From Lachnoclostridium sp. Marseille-P6806 (GTDB lineage Bacteria; Bacillota; Clostridia; Lachnospirales; Lachnospiraceae), in the NCBI RefSeq assembly GCF_900625025.1, contig NZ_LR130574.1, positions 496,001-560,000 of the forward strand: DNA of 64,000 nucleotides, written 5' to 3'. Made by a program: the position numbers and the translations under genes. This document shows positions 1 to 8,052 of the stretch, one piece after another (positions within the stretch are counted from its first letter, which is position 1; every line of letters begins with the position of its first letter). Under the pieces are notes generated by a model, which was not told where the DNA came from, ran no database searches, and saw nothing but the letters and a program-made list of their open reading frames with translations.

Positions 1-652
1 CGCCGTCCCCGGTTCCCAGAAGAACCGTCCGGAGCTCCGGCGTCTCCATCAGGAGCTCCAGATACTCGCGCATCCGCCTGTGAATCGTCCGGTTCCGTCT
101 CGTTACGGCATAGCGGGATTCCAGAATGTCGCCGTCCTGCAGAATATTATCCGACACGAGAACACCGCCCGGCGCAAGGAGACGCAGCACCTCCGGAAAA
201 AAGCCCGCGTACTGCCCTTTCGCAGCGTCCATGAAAATCAGATCATACGGCCCTGCGAGAGTGGGGAGGAGCTTTGCTGCATCACCCTCAAGCAGGCGGA
301 TCGGCTCTGCCGAAGAGGTCTCCGCCGAAGAGACCTCCGCCGCCGCGAAATTTCGCCTCGCTTCCCGCGCTCTCTCCCCGTCGCGTTCGATCGTCGTAAC
401 ATGCGCCCCGGGCGGCGCGTATTCCCGCAGGAACAGCGCCGAATATCCCACCGCGGCGCCCACCTCCAGAATCTCACGCGGGCGCTGCAGCGCAAGGAAA
501 AACTGGAGAAGCCTCTGCGTCTGCGGGCGAATCATCGGAACGCCGTCCTCTCTTGCCCGCCGTTCCAGCGCAGCAAGAAACGGCGTCTGCTCTGTCGCCC
601 ATGATTCAATAAACACGGAGAGACGCTCCTCTCTCTCCAGCCATTCCTCCAT
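1..652 (-). CDS. trmR: O-methyltransferase, TrmR/YrrM-like (partial, 3' end outside window)
   Basis: Class I SAM-dependent O-methyltransferase (family 3). The B. subtilis homologue TrmR methylates 5-hydroxyuridine-34 in tRNA to form 5-methoxyuridine. About 217 residues are in the window. The SAM-binding motif is visible as LEVGAAVGYSA, followed by an acidic motif ending TIERD and by DLIFMDAAKGQ, the usual metal/SAM-site region. The ATG at 652 has a GGAGGA six bases upstream. That Shine-Dalgarno is the last part of a dispersed repeat (659-703). The gene follows the mltG-like gene as yrrM follows yrrL in Bacillus, which supports the TrmR assignment. The C-terminus is cut by the window edge. Confidence 0.85.
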   Translation of the reverse strand, partial: MEEWLEREERLSVFIESWATEQTPFLAALERRAREDGVPMIRPQTQRLLQFFLALQRPREILEVGAAVGYSALFLREYAPPGAHVTTIERDGERAREARRNFAAAEVSSAETSSAEPIRLLEGDAAKLLPTLAGPYDLIFMDAAKGQYAGFFPEVLRLLAPGGVLVSDNILQDGDILESRYAVTRRNRTIHRRMREYLELLMETPELRTVLLGTGDG

Positions 653-658
653 AAGTAG

Positions 659-703
659 TCCTCCATGCCAAAGCGTTTTACGCGAGGCACACGCCATCAT
701 AAA
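659..703 (-). repeat. Dispersed structured repeat, copy A (3'-end module only)
   Basis: On the minus strand this holds GTGCCTC, then the hairpin GCGT-AAA-ACGC, then TTTGGCATGGAGGA, whose GGAGGA is the trmR ribosome binding site. It aligns with the ends of the longer copies at 25958-26182 and 53632-53766. The inner hairpin differs in bases from the 26-kb copy (GCAC-AAA-GTGC) but keeps its pairing. Only the terminal module is present. Confidence 0.7.
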
Positions 704-733
704 AGGGGAAGTCCATCGGACTTCCCCGGTTTT
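701..733 (-). terminator. Hairpin terminator upstream of trmR
   Basis: A perfect 10-base-pair stem GGGGAAGTCC / GGACTTCCCC with a 3-base loop (705-714 and 718-727). On the minus strand it is followed by TTTT, and on the plus strand by a T-rich tail, so it may work both ways. It would end the ireB-to-mltG-like transcript before trmR, or attenuate read-through into trmR. Confidence 0.7.
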
Positions 734-794
734 ATAAAGGATATTCGTCGCCGGCCGCACGCAGAGAAAGAGCGCCGCCGCGAAAGCGCGTCTT

Positions 795-872
795 TTTATG
801 GCTTTCGCCTTTCTATGGGCTTTCACTTCCTCCTATGCTCTCGCTTCCCTCTGTACTTTCGATTCCCTCTGT
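795..872 (-). repeat. Degenerate 18-base purine-rich tandem repeat after the MltG-like gene
   Basis: Read on the minus strand there are four to five units of the type ACAGAGGGAAKCGARAGY (17-20 bases each). They begin directly after the stop of the preceding gene. Two units are 18 bases and match closely; later ones are more degenerate. The unit length is a multiple of three. In the +1 frame relative to the upstream gene the units read as Glu/Ser/Gly-rich hexapeptides. Confidence 0.6.
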
Positions 873-876
873 GTTC

Positions 877-1284
877 TCACCCCCCGTCTGATTCGGCATT
901 GCTCGCAGACATGCGCTCCATCATCTCCTCCGGGAGCATCTCACTGCTCAGCTCATAGGTTCCCGCCGTCAGCTTTCCGTCATACTCCGAGAACTTGAGC
1001 TGCACGCGGAAGACCAGACTGCTCTCGATCAGATCCTCGTCCGCGAGGAGCCTCGCGATCGCGGCATCCGACATATCCGAGGTGATCGTCACGGAGGCTG
1101 TGATCCCCTCGCCGGCGCGGTCCCGCGCTTTTGGCGAAAAGATGCTGTACCCCAGCGCATACATCCGCTTCGTCTCGCTGATAAAAAAGAGAATCAGCAC
1201 CGCGATGACGACGTATTTTGCAATATTTCCCATCAGATCCGGAATGCCCTGACGGCGATTGAACACTTCCCTGCGTCTTTTCAC
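877..1284 (-). CDS. MltG-like protein reduced to membrane anchor and LysM-like domain
   Basis: 135 residues. One transmembrane segment lies at about residues 20-37 (YVVIAVLILFFIS). A YceG/MltG N-terminal LysM-like subdomain runs from about 63 to 125, including SDMSDAAIARLLADEDLI and DGKLTAGTYELS. The catalytic lytic transglycosylase domain of full MltG (usually over 300 residues) is absent. Position agrees: Bacillus has ireB-ruvX-yrzB-mltG-trmR, and this gene sits just before trmR. The GTG start at 1284 lies next to the RNase J stop, whose final codons give a GAGGT ribosome binding site. The stop comes directly after a G6 tract that is followed by a codon-length repeat, so the C-terminus may be longer in some cells. 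A cell-wall role is inferred only. Confidence 0.7.
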   Translation of the reverse strand: MKRRREVFNRRQGIPDLMGNIAKYVVIAVLILFFISETKRMYALGYSIFSPKARDRAGEGITASVTITSDMSDAAIARLLADEDLIESSLVFRVQLKFSEYDGKLTAGTYELSSEMLPEEMMERMSASNAESDGG

Positions 1285-1286
1285 AC

Positions 1287-2966
1287 TTAGACCTCAAGAA
1301 TCATCGGAATAATCATCGGTCTGCGCTGCGTCTTTTTCCAGAAATAATCGCTCAGCTCCTCGCGGACAGCCGCCTTGAGCTTGTTCCAGTCCGAAATTCC
1401 CTTTGCCTTGCAGCCAAGGATCGCTTCTCTCGCGATGGCCGTCGCCTCATCCATGAGCTGGTCCGCCTCTTTCAGATAGACGAAGCCGCGCGAGGTCACC
1501 TCCGGCCCGGACACCATCTCGCCCATATAGCCGTCGATGGCAAAAGACACCATGACCACGCCGTCCTCCGCCAGATGCTGGCGATCCCTCAGCACGACGT
1601 TTCCGACATCGCCGACGCCCAGTCCGTCGACCATGATCGCCCCGGTCTGCACACGGCCGTTGATACGGGCTTTTTCTCCGTCCAGCTCAAGGATATCCCC
1701 GGAATGGAGAATGAAAATCTCCTTGCTGTCATAGCCGAGGTCGCGCGCGATCTTGGCCTGCGCCTTGAGGTGCTTGTATTCGCCGTGCACCGGAACGCAG
1801 AACTTCGGCTGCACCAGCGTGTAAATGAGCTTAATCTCCTCCTGACAGGGGTGCCCGGACACATGCACATCCTGAAAAATCACATCCGCACCTTTCATCA
1901 GCAGGCGGTTGATCACGTTTGTGACCGACTTCTCATTGCCCGGAATCGGGTTCGACGAGAAGATGATCGTGTCGCCGGGGCCGATATGGATCTTGCGGTG
2001 CGTGCTCTCCGCCATGCGCGACAGAGCCGCCATGCTCTCCCCCTGACTTCCCGTCGTGATGATCACCGTCTTTTCCGGCGGATAATTTTTCAGCTCGGCG
2101 ATGTCGATCAGCGTGTTGTCCGGAACACTGATGCAGCGGAGCTGCTGCGCGGTCTCGATGATATTGACCATGCTGCGCCCCTCGACCACGACCTTGCGGC
2201 CGTACTTGTAGGCCGAGTTGATGATCTGCTGCACGCGGTCCACGTTGGAGGCAAACGTCGCGATGATCAGACGGGTGTCCCTGTGCTCCTGAAACAGCGT
2301 GTCGAACGTGCGCCCGACCGTCTTTTCCGAGGCGGTGTAGCCGGGGCGCTCCGCATTCGTGGAATCGCACAGAAGCGCAAGCACCCCCTTTTTCCCCAGC
2401 TCCGCAAAGCGCTGCAGATCAATCGCGTCGCCGTAAACCGGCGTATAATCCACCTTGAAATCGCCCGTATGGATCACGGTTCCGACCGGCGTATGAATCG
2501 CCAGCGCCGCCGCGTCCACAATGCTGTGATTGGTCTTGATGAACTCCACGCGGAACTGTCCGAGATTAACAGACTGCCCGAACTTCACCACCTTGCGGCG
2601 GGTCGTCCTCAGCATATTCCGCTCCTCGAGCTTGTGCTCGATGATGCCCATGGTCAGACGGGTTCCGTAGATCGGGACATTGATGTCCCGCAGCACGTAG
2701 GGGAGCGCCCCGATGTGATCCTCATGCCCGTGCGTGATGACAAAGCCCTTGACCTTGTCCAGATTATTCTGCAGGAACGTCGTGTCCGGGATCACGAGAT
2801 CGATTCCGTACATATCATCCGTCGGGAACGAAAGACCGCAGTCCACGACAATGATGCTGTCCTCGTACTCGAACGCGGTGATGTTCATTCCGATCTGCTC
2901 CAGACCGCCCAGCGGGATGATCCGCAGCTTGGAATCGCTGTTATTCTGTTGTTCTTTCTTACTCAC
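1287..2966 (-). CDS. rnj: Ribonuclease J
   Basis: Metallo-beta-lactamase/beta-CASP ribonuclease with 5'-3' exo- and endonuclease activity in mRNA decay and rRNA processing. 559 residues is normal for RNase J1/J2. The zinc motif HGHEDH is at residues 79-84, and further metal ligands follow in TNHSIVDA and HTGDFK. The beta-CASP region and the C-terminal domain are intact. The GTG start at 2966 has GAGAGG upstream. The MltG-like gene follows with almost no gap. Which of the J1/J2 paralogues this is cannot be told from one gene. Confidence 0.95.
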   Translation of the reverse strand: MSKKEQQNNSDSKLRIIPLGGLEQIGMNITAFEYEDSIIVVDCGLSFPTDDMYGIDLVIPDTTFLQNNLDKVKGFVITHGHEDHIGALPYVLRDINVPIYGTRLTMGIIEHKLEERNMLRTTRRKVVKFGQSVNLGQFRVEFIKTNHSIVDAAALAIHTPVGTVIHTGDFKVDYTPVYGDAIDLQRFAELGKKGVLALLCDSTNAERPGYTASEKTVGRTFDTLFQEHRDTRLIIATFASNVDRVQQIINSAYKYGRKVVVEGRSMVNIIETAQQLRCISVPDNTLIDIAELKNYPPEKTVIITTGSQGESMAALSRMAESTHRKIHIGPGDTIIFSSNPIPGNEKSVTNVINRLLMKGADVIFQDVHVSGHPCQEEIKLIYTLVQPKFCVPVHGEYKHLKAQAKIARDLGYDSKEIFILHSGDILELDGEKARINGRVQTGAIMVDGLGVGDVGNVVLRDRQHLAEDGVVMVSFAIDGYMGEMVSGPEVTSRGFVYLKEADQLMDEATAIAREAILGCKAKGISDWNKLKAAVREELSDYFWKKTQRRPMIIPMILEV

Positions 2967-3064
2967 ATTATACCTCTCGCTGCGTCCTCATCCGGGGGAA
3001 TCCTCCGTGATCTGCGGGCCCGGCGCAGCACGGGCCTCCCCCATAGACAATATTATACGGCGCT

Positions 3065-3331
3065 TCAGGACTCGATACGGATATCCATGTCCTCCAGCGC
3101 ATCCTTAAACAACACCATGACCGCATCCAGCTCGGTATCGTCCTCGACAATCTCATAGACACTCTCCGGAGCGCCCTCCGGGGCTGTGTCGCGCAGAACG
3201 AGCGCCTCTCCGGCGCCCTCTTCGCTGTCCGTGACCAGAATATACGTCTCCCCGCGGAGCTGTGCCTGATCCAGCACGTAAAATCCCACCGGTTCTTCCA
3301 GTCCCTCCGGCGTAAAAACAATCTTTTCCAT
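3065..3331 (-). CDS. DUF1292 family protein (YrzB-like)
   Basis: Small acidic protein of 88 residues from the start chosen here. It matches DUF1292, a family of unknown function that lies between ruvX and mltG in many Firmicutes (YrzB in Bacillus). The start MEKIVFTPEG fits family members. An upstream in-frame ATG at 3367 would add 12 residues without similarity, but it keeps a better-looking AGGAG between the two starts, so the start is not settled. It lies between ruvX and RNase J in the same direction. Confidence 0.8.
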   Translation of the reverse strand: MEKIVFTPEGLEEPVGFYVLDQAQLRGETYILVTDSEEGAGEALVLRDTAPEGAPESVYEIVEDDTELDAVMVLFKDALEDMDIRIES

Positions 3332-3370
3332 CAGAAATTTCCAAAGCTCCTGTCTATATACATGCAAAAA

Positions 3371-3829
3371 TCAGCGTAGCGGCGGCGCCCCGCGCCAACC
3401 GGCCATCTCATCCGGATGATTCTCCATAAATTCCTGAAGAATCACATTCGCCGCGATCATATCGACATATTTCTTCCGGTCCTCTGCACGGATCCCCATG
3501 GAATCCATGATTTCATCCGATTCCACGGTCGTAAGACGCTCGTCCTGCATGAACACAGGAAGTCCCGTGCGGCGGTGCAGAGTCTCGGCAAAATCCGAAG
3601 CCAGCCTCGCCCGCTCGCCCTCTGTTCCGTCCATATTGAGCGGCAGACCGCAGACGATGGCTCCGACCTGCTCCTCCCGGATCAGCTCCTCAATCCGCGC
3701 AAGCGTCCTGCGTAGCTTGTTCTCGCGATCCCGGCGGACGATCTCTTTCGGCTGCGCCGTGACGAGCAGCTCGTCGCTCAGCGCCACGCCAACCGTCCTT
3801 GCGCCGTAGTCCAGTCCCATGATGCGCAT
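3371..3829 (-). CDS. ruvX: Putative pre-16S rRNA nuclease / Holliday junction resolvase-like YqgF
   Basis: 152 residues, RNase H-fold YqgF family. The N-terminus MRIMGLDYGARTVGVALSD holds the first catalytic Asp. The central IVCGLPLNMDGTEG loop and MQDERLTT follow, and the C-terminal KKYVDMIAANVILQEF carries the last acidic residue. In E. coli YqgF matures the 16S rRNA 5' end. It starts three bases after the ireB stop and is co-transcribed with it. Confidence 0.93.
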   Translation of the reverse strand: MRIMGLDYGARTVGVALSDELLVTAQPKEIVRRDRENKLRRTLARIEELIREEQVGAIVCGLPLNMDGTEGERARLASDFAETLHRRTGLPVFMQDERLTTVESDEIMDSMGIRAEDRKKYVDMIAANVILQEFMENHPDEMAGWRGAPPLR

Positions 3830-3832
3830 GAC

Positions 3833-4126
3833 TCAGCCCTGATCCCAGTGATTGCCGCGGATATAGCTCCTGAGGATTTCCTCGACCAGCTCGTCCCGCT
3901 CAACTTTCATGATCAGGCTTCTGGCCCCCATATAGTTGGTGATGTAGGTGGGATCTCCGGACATGATATAGCCGACGATCTGGTTGACCGGATCATAGCC
4001 CTTGGTCGTAAGCGCCTCGTAAACCACCGCGAGAACCTTTTTCGCCGCGGACTCCTTTTCCGGCTCAACCTTGAAATACTGTGTGTTTCCGAACTCTTCC
4101 CCGTTTCCGTTTCTGATATCTGTCAT
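3833..4126 (-). CDS. ireB: IreB family regulatory phosphoprotein (UPF0297)
   Basis: 97 residues, full length for the family. Contains the conserved [20 protein letters not shown] and [15 protein letters not shown] stretches. In Enterococcus IreB is an N-terminal phosphothreonine target of the PASTA kinase IreK and controls cephalosporin tolerance; here a Thr is at position 2. It is first in the ireB-ruvX-DUF1292-rnj run, with its own promoter at 4213-4241. The upstream alaS seen in Bacillus is not present. Confidence 0.93.
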   Translation of the reverse strand: MTDIRNGNGEEFGNTQYFKVEPEKESAAKKVLAVVYEALTTKGYDPVNQIVGYIMSGDPTYITNYMGARSLIMKVERDELVEEILRSYIRGNHWDQG

Positions 4127-4212
4127 GGCAAAACTCCAAACTGCAAAATCCGCTCTGCAAGGCCTACCGCAGAGCGCCCACGGTTTACGGCCGGTATTCC
4201 AAATTAAATTCT

Positions 4213-4241
4213 ATATTACTCCATTTCCGACCGGGATTCAA
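4213..4241 (-). promoter_or_regulatory. Sigma-A type promoter for the ireB operon
   Basis: Minus strand: TTGAAT, 17 bases, TAATAT. It faces ireB, with a leader of about 80 bases. The leader holds a 7-base-pair hairpin GCTCTGC / GCAGAGC (about 4152-4175) of unknown role. Confidence 0.7.
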
Positions 4242-4300
4242 TCTTCCCGGATGCGCCGCAGGACGGTGCCCGGGATGTGCCGCAGGCCGTCTCCGACGGA

Positions 4301-4819
4301 TCAGAGAGTCTCCTCAGCCTCCGCTTCGCGGGACAGTTCCCGGAGATACGCCCGAATCGCCGGTTCCCCCGCAAGGCGCTCCCACAGTGCGCGGATCGTC
4401 TCCCGGAACGTGGGGTCCAGCTCTGCCTCCGATTCGATCAGCGGACAGGCATAGCCAAGCTCTATGTCGTTCCACCGGAGCTCAAGTGCGCCGTCTTCAT
4501 CAATATACGGCCAGAGAGGGAAGCTGCGGCACTGTATCGGACGCAGCGCGCGCACGCACTGCTCCGGCCCCGGCGCCGTGCACTCCGCAAAGCGGAAGCC
4601 GAGTTCCTCCATCCGTGCATCCTCTCCGGTCTTCACCCGGATCATCGAGGCGCCGTCCTCATGAAGCGCCGCCTCCCCGGGCAGCAGCCAGATTCCGGTC
4701 TCTTTCCCCTTCTCCGGCCGGCAGCAGACGGCGCCGCAGATCTGTCCGCAGTCAAAGGGAAGCGGAGCTGCCGCGTCCGACATGCGGTACAGCCGGCGAT
4801 ACGTCTCTTCCGTAATCAT
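4301..4819 (-). CDS. YkgJ-type cysteine cluster protein
   Basis: 172 residues. The pattern of cysteines (PFDCGQICGAVCCR, AECTAPGPEQC, RPIQCRSFPLWPY, YACPL) matches the YkgJ/zinc- or iron-chelating cysteine cluster family (Pfam CxxCxxCC); function unknown. The start ATG at 4819 overlaps the mtaB stop in an ATGA, which indicates translational coupling. The longer upstream open frame is the antisense-like continuation inside mtaB and was discarded. Confidence 0.8.
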   Translation of the reverse strand: MITEETYRRLYRMSDAAAPLPFDCGQICGAVCCRPEKGKETGIWLLPGEAALHEDGASMIRVKTGEDARMEELGFRFAECTAPGPEQCVRALRPIQCRSFPLWPYIDEDGALELRWNDIELGYACPLIESEAELDPTFRETIRALWERLAGEPAIRAYLRELSREAEAEETL

Positions 4820-6411
4820 TTCTTCTGATTCCTTTCGCTCCCGCTGCGGTTCGCCCCGCCCTGCAGGAGGCTCTGTTCCTCCCCGGCCGTTGGTACCAGA
4901 TCCGCTATTCCGGCGCGCAACACAAGAAACGCGGTTCCCGGCAGCTCCCGGACGAGCCGCCCCTCGACGAGCTCTCCCGGCTTCGCTTCGGTCTCTCTCG
5001 CCGGGACGGCACAGGGCAGGTAGCGGCTTGTATGGCCGATCAGATAATCCGTCTCCGGCGCGGCGTCTCCCCGCACAGTCTCCGCCGCTTCCATAACAGA
5101 CGCCCGCGCTGCGACTGCTTCCTCCGCGCGGAGCTGCGTGCGCCGGGTCAGCTCTCTCCCGCTGCATATCTCCTCGGCAAGCAGCGTCTCCGTCTCTCCG
5201 AGGAACTGCTCCCGGTAGCGCCGGGACTGCCGCCTCGTCAGCTCCTGCACAAGCTCGCTCCGCTCGGCCTTGACGCTCTCCGGCACCTGCCCCGGCATCG
5301 CCGCAGCGGCCGTGCCGTGTCTTGCCGAGTAGCGGAACACATGAATCTCATAGAAATCGACTGCCTCCAGAAAGCGCAGCGTCTCCTGAAATTCCGCCTC
5401 CGTCTCCCCCGGGAAGCCGACGATCACATCAGTGGTCAGCGCCGGCCGGTCATAATAGCGGCGGAGCCGCTCCGCGCACGCCATGAATTCCTCCGCCGTG
5501 TAGTGACGGTTCATGCGCCGCAGCACCGCATTGCTCCCGCTTTGCAGCGACAGGTGAAAGTGAGGGCATATCTTTTTCTCCGCCGCGATGGCAGAGACAA
5601 AGTCCTCGGTCATGACGCGCGGCTCCAGCGAACCGAGACGTATCCTCTCGATTCCCGGAATCTCCGCGATGCGCAGGAGGAGCCGCTGCAATGCCACACC
5701 CCCGACGCCGGCCGGCGTTTCCCGCCTTTCGCCGGTCTCCTTTTCCCTCGCGGCGTTTTCCCGGTCAAGACCGTAGGAGCCGATGTGGATTCCGGTGATG
5801 ACGGCCTCGCGGACGCCGGACACCGCAAGACCGCAGAGCTCCGTGAGGATCTCCTCCTCGTCCCGGCTGCGCACGCGCCCCCGCGCATACGGGATGATGC
5901 AGTAGCTGCAGAACTGATTGCAGCCGTCCTGTATCTTGATATAGGCTCTCGTATGTCCCGGGGAATCAAGCATCATGCTCTCAAAGACCGGATGATCCGT
6001 GAGGTTTCCGGATCCCGGACGATCCGCTGCGGGCACCGCCTCCGCACTGCCGTCCCCCTTCCGCGCCGCCAGAAATTCATCCAGGATCAGGGCGATATCG
6101 CCCTTGCGGTTGTTGCCGATGGCAAGATCGACGGCCGGATCTTTCCGCACGCCCTCCGCATCGGTCTCCACATAGCAGCCGACCGCCACAACCACGGCCT
6201 CCGGATTGCGCTTTTTCGCGCGGTGCAGCATCTGCCGGCTCTTCCGGTCCGCGATGTTTGTCACCGTGCAGGTGTTGATCACATAGATATCCGCCCGCTC
6301 CTCAAAGGGGACGAGACGGTACCCCCGCTCCCGCATTTTCTGGATCATGACATCCGTTTCATAGCCGTTTACCTTACAGCCCAGATTGTGAAACGCAATC
6401 GTCCGTACCAT
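4816..6411 (-). CDS. mtaB: tRNA t6A37 methylthiotransferase MtaB
   Basis: Radical SAM enzyme that converts t6A to ms2t6A at tRNA position 37. 531 residues, longer than the usual 430-450. The N-terminal MTTase domain has the three cluster cysteines (C12, C48, C79). The radical SAM motif CNQFCSYC is at 164-171, followed by IIPYARGRVRSR. The C-terminal TRAM-like region is extended. The first residues MVRTIAFHNLGCKVN are diagnostic for MtaB. It is divergent from the HPr-like gene and overlaps the downstream cysteine-cluster gene by four bases. Confidence 0.92.
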   Translation of the reverse strand: MVRTIAFHNLGCKVNGYETDVMIQKMRERGYRLVPFEERADIYVINTCTVTNIADRKSRQMLHRAKKRNPEAVVVAVGCYVETDAEGVRKDPAVDLAIGNNRKGDIALILDEFLAARKGDGSAEAVPAADRPGSGNLTDHPVFESMMLDSPGHTRAYIKIQDGCNQFCSYCIIPYARGRVRSRDEEEILTELCGLAVSGVREAVITGIHIGSYGLDRENAAREKETGERRETPAGVGGVALQRLLLRIAEIPGIERIRLGSLEPRVMTEDFVSAIAAEKKICPHFHLSLQSGSNAVLRRMNRHYTAEEFMACAERLRRYYDRPALTTDVIVGFPGETEAEFQETLRFLEAVDFYEIHVFRYSARHGTAAAAMPGQVPESVKAERSELVQELTRRQSRRYREQFLGETETLLAEEICSGRELTRRTQLRAEEAVAARASVMEAAETVRGDAAPETDYLIGHTSRYLPCAVPARETEAKPGELVEGRLVRELPGTAFLVLRAGIADLVPTAGEEQSLLQGGANRSGSERNQKK

Positions 6412-6439
6412 TGACTTTTCCCCTGCCCGAACTTAGTAT
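6411..6439 (+). promoter_or_regulatory. Promoter of the HPr-like gene
   Basis: Plus strand: TTGACT, 17 bases, TAGTAT. The -35 box overlaps the first codons of the divergent mtaB. A strong AAAGGAGG ribosome binding site follows before the ATG at 6482. Confidence 0.75.
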
Positions 6440-6481
6440 ATTGGATAGTGAACCGATTCTCACAAAGGAGGCAGCTTTTTA

Positions 6482-6715
6482 ATGAAAACCGTAAAGATTT
6501 CTCTGAATTCCATCGATAAGGTGAAGGCCTTCGTCAACGATATTACCCGCTTTGATTATGACTTTGATCTGGTATCCGGCCGCTACGTGATCGACGCCAA
6601 ATCCATCATGGGGATCTTCTCCCTCGATCTGAGCAAGCCGATCGACCTGAATATTCATGCCGAGGACAACGTGGAGGAGATTCTCTCCGTGTTGAAGGCC
6701 TATATCGTTTCCTGA
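6482..6715 (+). CDS. HPr family protein lacking the phospho-accepting histidine
   Basis: 77 residues with the HPr fold signature. KSIMGIFSL at 40-48 corresponds to the HPr Ser-46 region, and the C-terminal helix EDNVEEILSVLKAYI fits. The HxRPA motif that carries His-15 in PTS HPr is missing; that segment here reads SIDKVKAFV. Phosphotransfer to sugar permeases is therefore unlikely. The Ser-46 analogue (S41) remains, so a Crh-like regulatory role is possible but inferred. Single-gene unit with promoter before and terminator after. Confidence 0.8.
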   Translation: MKTVKISLNSIDKVKAFVNDITRFDYDFDLVSGRYVIDAKSIMGIFSLDLSKPIDLNIHAEDNVEEILSVLKAYIVS

Positions 6716-6743
6716 CTCGTTTTTTCTGCAAAGCACAGACAGG

Positions 6744-6790
6744 AAAGCTGCCGCTCCGGTTTTTCTCTGATCGGATACGGCAGCTTTTTT
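6744..6790. terminator. Bidirectional terminator between the HPr-like gene and thiI
   Basis: Stem AAGCTGCCG / CGGCAGCTT (6745-6753 and 6778-6786), followed by a T run on the plus strand. The minus strand also ends in a T-rich stretch. It separates convergent genes. Confidence 0.8.
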
Positions 6791-6795
6791 CTGCA

Positions 6796-8031
6796 TCAAT
6801 AGCCGGGCTTCAGATCATCCTCCCGCGCTTTCAGAATGCGGTGCCCGCTCTCTGTGACGATGATGATTTCATCCGTCCCGAGCGCTCTCTCCATCATTTC
6901 ATCAATTTTCTCATCCAGCTGATGCTCGTGGCGCTCGATGACGTCCGAAATCGGCTTCGTCACCGGATGCTTCGCCACAAAAATCGTGCAGCAGTCCTCG
7001 TAGGGAAGAATCGACGTTTCGTAAGAATCGATTTTCTTGGAGATCGCAACGATCTCCTCCTTGTCAAAGCCGATCAGAGGACGGAACACCGGCAGACGGC
7101 AGACGGCGTTGGTGCACTCGAGCGAGCGCAGCGTCTGGGAGGCCACCTGCCCCAGACTTTCTCCCGTGATCAGCGCTCCGCAGTCCGTGCGTGCCGCAAT
7201 CTTTTCCGCGAGGCGCATCATATAGCGGCGCATGATGATCGTCAGCTCATCGTGCGGGCATTTCTCATAGATGTACAGCTGAATTTCGGTAAAATTGATG
7301 TTGTGCAGAACAATCGTACCGGTATAGCGGGCCACGATCTTCGCGATGTCGATCACCTTCTGCAGCGCCCGCTCGCTGGTATAGGGCGGCGCGTTGAAAT
7401 AAACGGCATCCAGCTTCAGGCCGCGCTTGCCCATCATCCAGCCGGCGACAGGCGAGTCGATGCCGCCGGAAAGCAGAAGCATTGCCTTGCCCGCGCTGCC
7501 GACCGGCAGTCCTCCCTGTCCGGGCAGCACCCGGGTATAGACATAAATGCGGTCACGGATCTCCACATGCACCGTCACCTCCGGGCGATGCACGTCGACC
7601 CGCAGAGACGGATAGCGCTGCAGAAGATCCCCTCCGAGGGCCGCGTCAAGCTCCTGCGAATTCATCTCGTAGCTCTTGTCGAGCCGTCTCGCCACGACCT
7701 TAAAGCTCACGCTGCGCTCCGGATATTCCTCTCCGAAAAAGTCGCCCACCGCCGCCGAGAGCTCCGGGTAGGGCACGACGGGCAGCACCTTCATCGGGCA
7801 GACGCCCGCGATGCCGAACACTCTCTGCAGCGCGCCGGTCACTTCCCCGTAATCATATTCTCCCTCCGCATCGACAAACATCCGGCCGGATTTGCGCGAA
7901 ACCGCAAACTTTCCCTCGCAGCGGCGGAGCGCGATCTTAATCTGATCCACGAGCTTTACTTCAAAGTCGCTCCGGTTCTTTCCCTTGACGCCGATCTCGG
8001 CATATTTAATCAGAAATGACTGATACTGCAT
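6796..8031 (-). CDS. thiI: tRNA 4-thiouridine synthase ThiI
   Basis: 411 residues. An N-terminal ferredoxin-like/THUMP region is followed by the PP-loop motif LLLSGGIDSPVAGW and the ThiI core with SLGQVASQTLRSL. It adenylates U8 of tRNA and transfers sulfur from a cysteine desulfurase. The desulfurase gene lies directly upstream in the same direction, matching the common iscS-like/thiI pairing. There is no C-terminal rhodanese domain, as usual in Gram-positives. ATG at 8031 with AAGGGTGA upstream. Confidence 0.95.
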   Translation of the reverse strand: MQYQSFLIKYAEIGVKGKNRSDFEVKLVDQIKIALRRCEGKFAVSRKSGRMFVDAEGEYDYGEVTGALQRVFGIAGVCPMKVLPVVPYPELSAAVGDFFGEEYPERSVSFKVVARRLDKSYEMNSQELDAALGGDLLQRYPSLRVDVHRPEVTVHVEIRDRIYVYTRVLPGQGGLPVGSAGKAMLLLSGGIDSPVAGWMMGKRGLKLDAVYFNAPPYTSERALQKVIDIAKIVARYTGTIVLHNINFTEIQLYIYEKCPHDELTIIMRRYMMRLAEKIAARTDCGALITGESLGQVASQTLRSLECTNAVCRLPVFRPLIGFDKEEIVAISKKIDSYETSILPYEDCCTIFVAKHPVTKPISDVIERHEHQLDEKIDEMMERALGTDEIIIVTESGHRILKAREDDLKPGY

Positions 8032-8052
8032 ATTTTTATCACCCTTGTTCTG

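Noticed and set aside
1575-3158. A 527-codon open frame on the plus strand
   Set aside because: Antisense to RNase J, with no ribosome binding site and no recognisable domain. Explained by the codon usage of the real gene.
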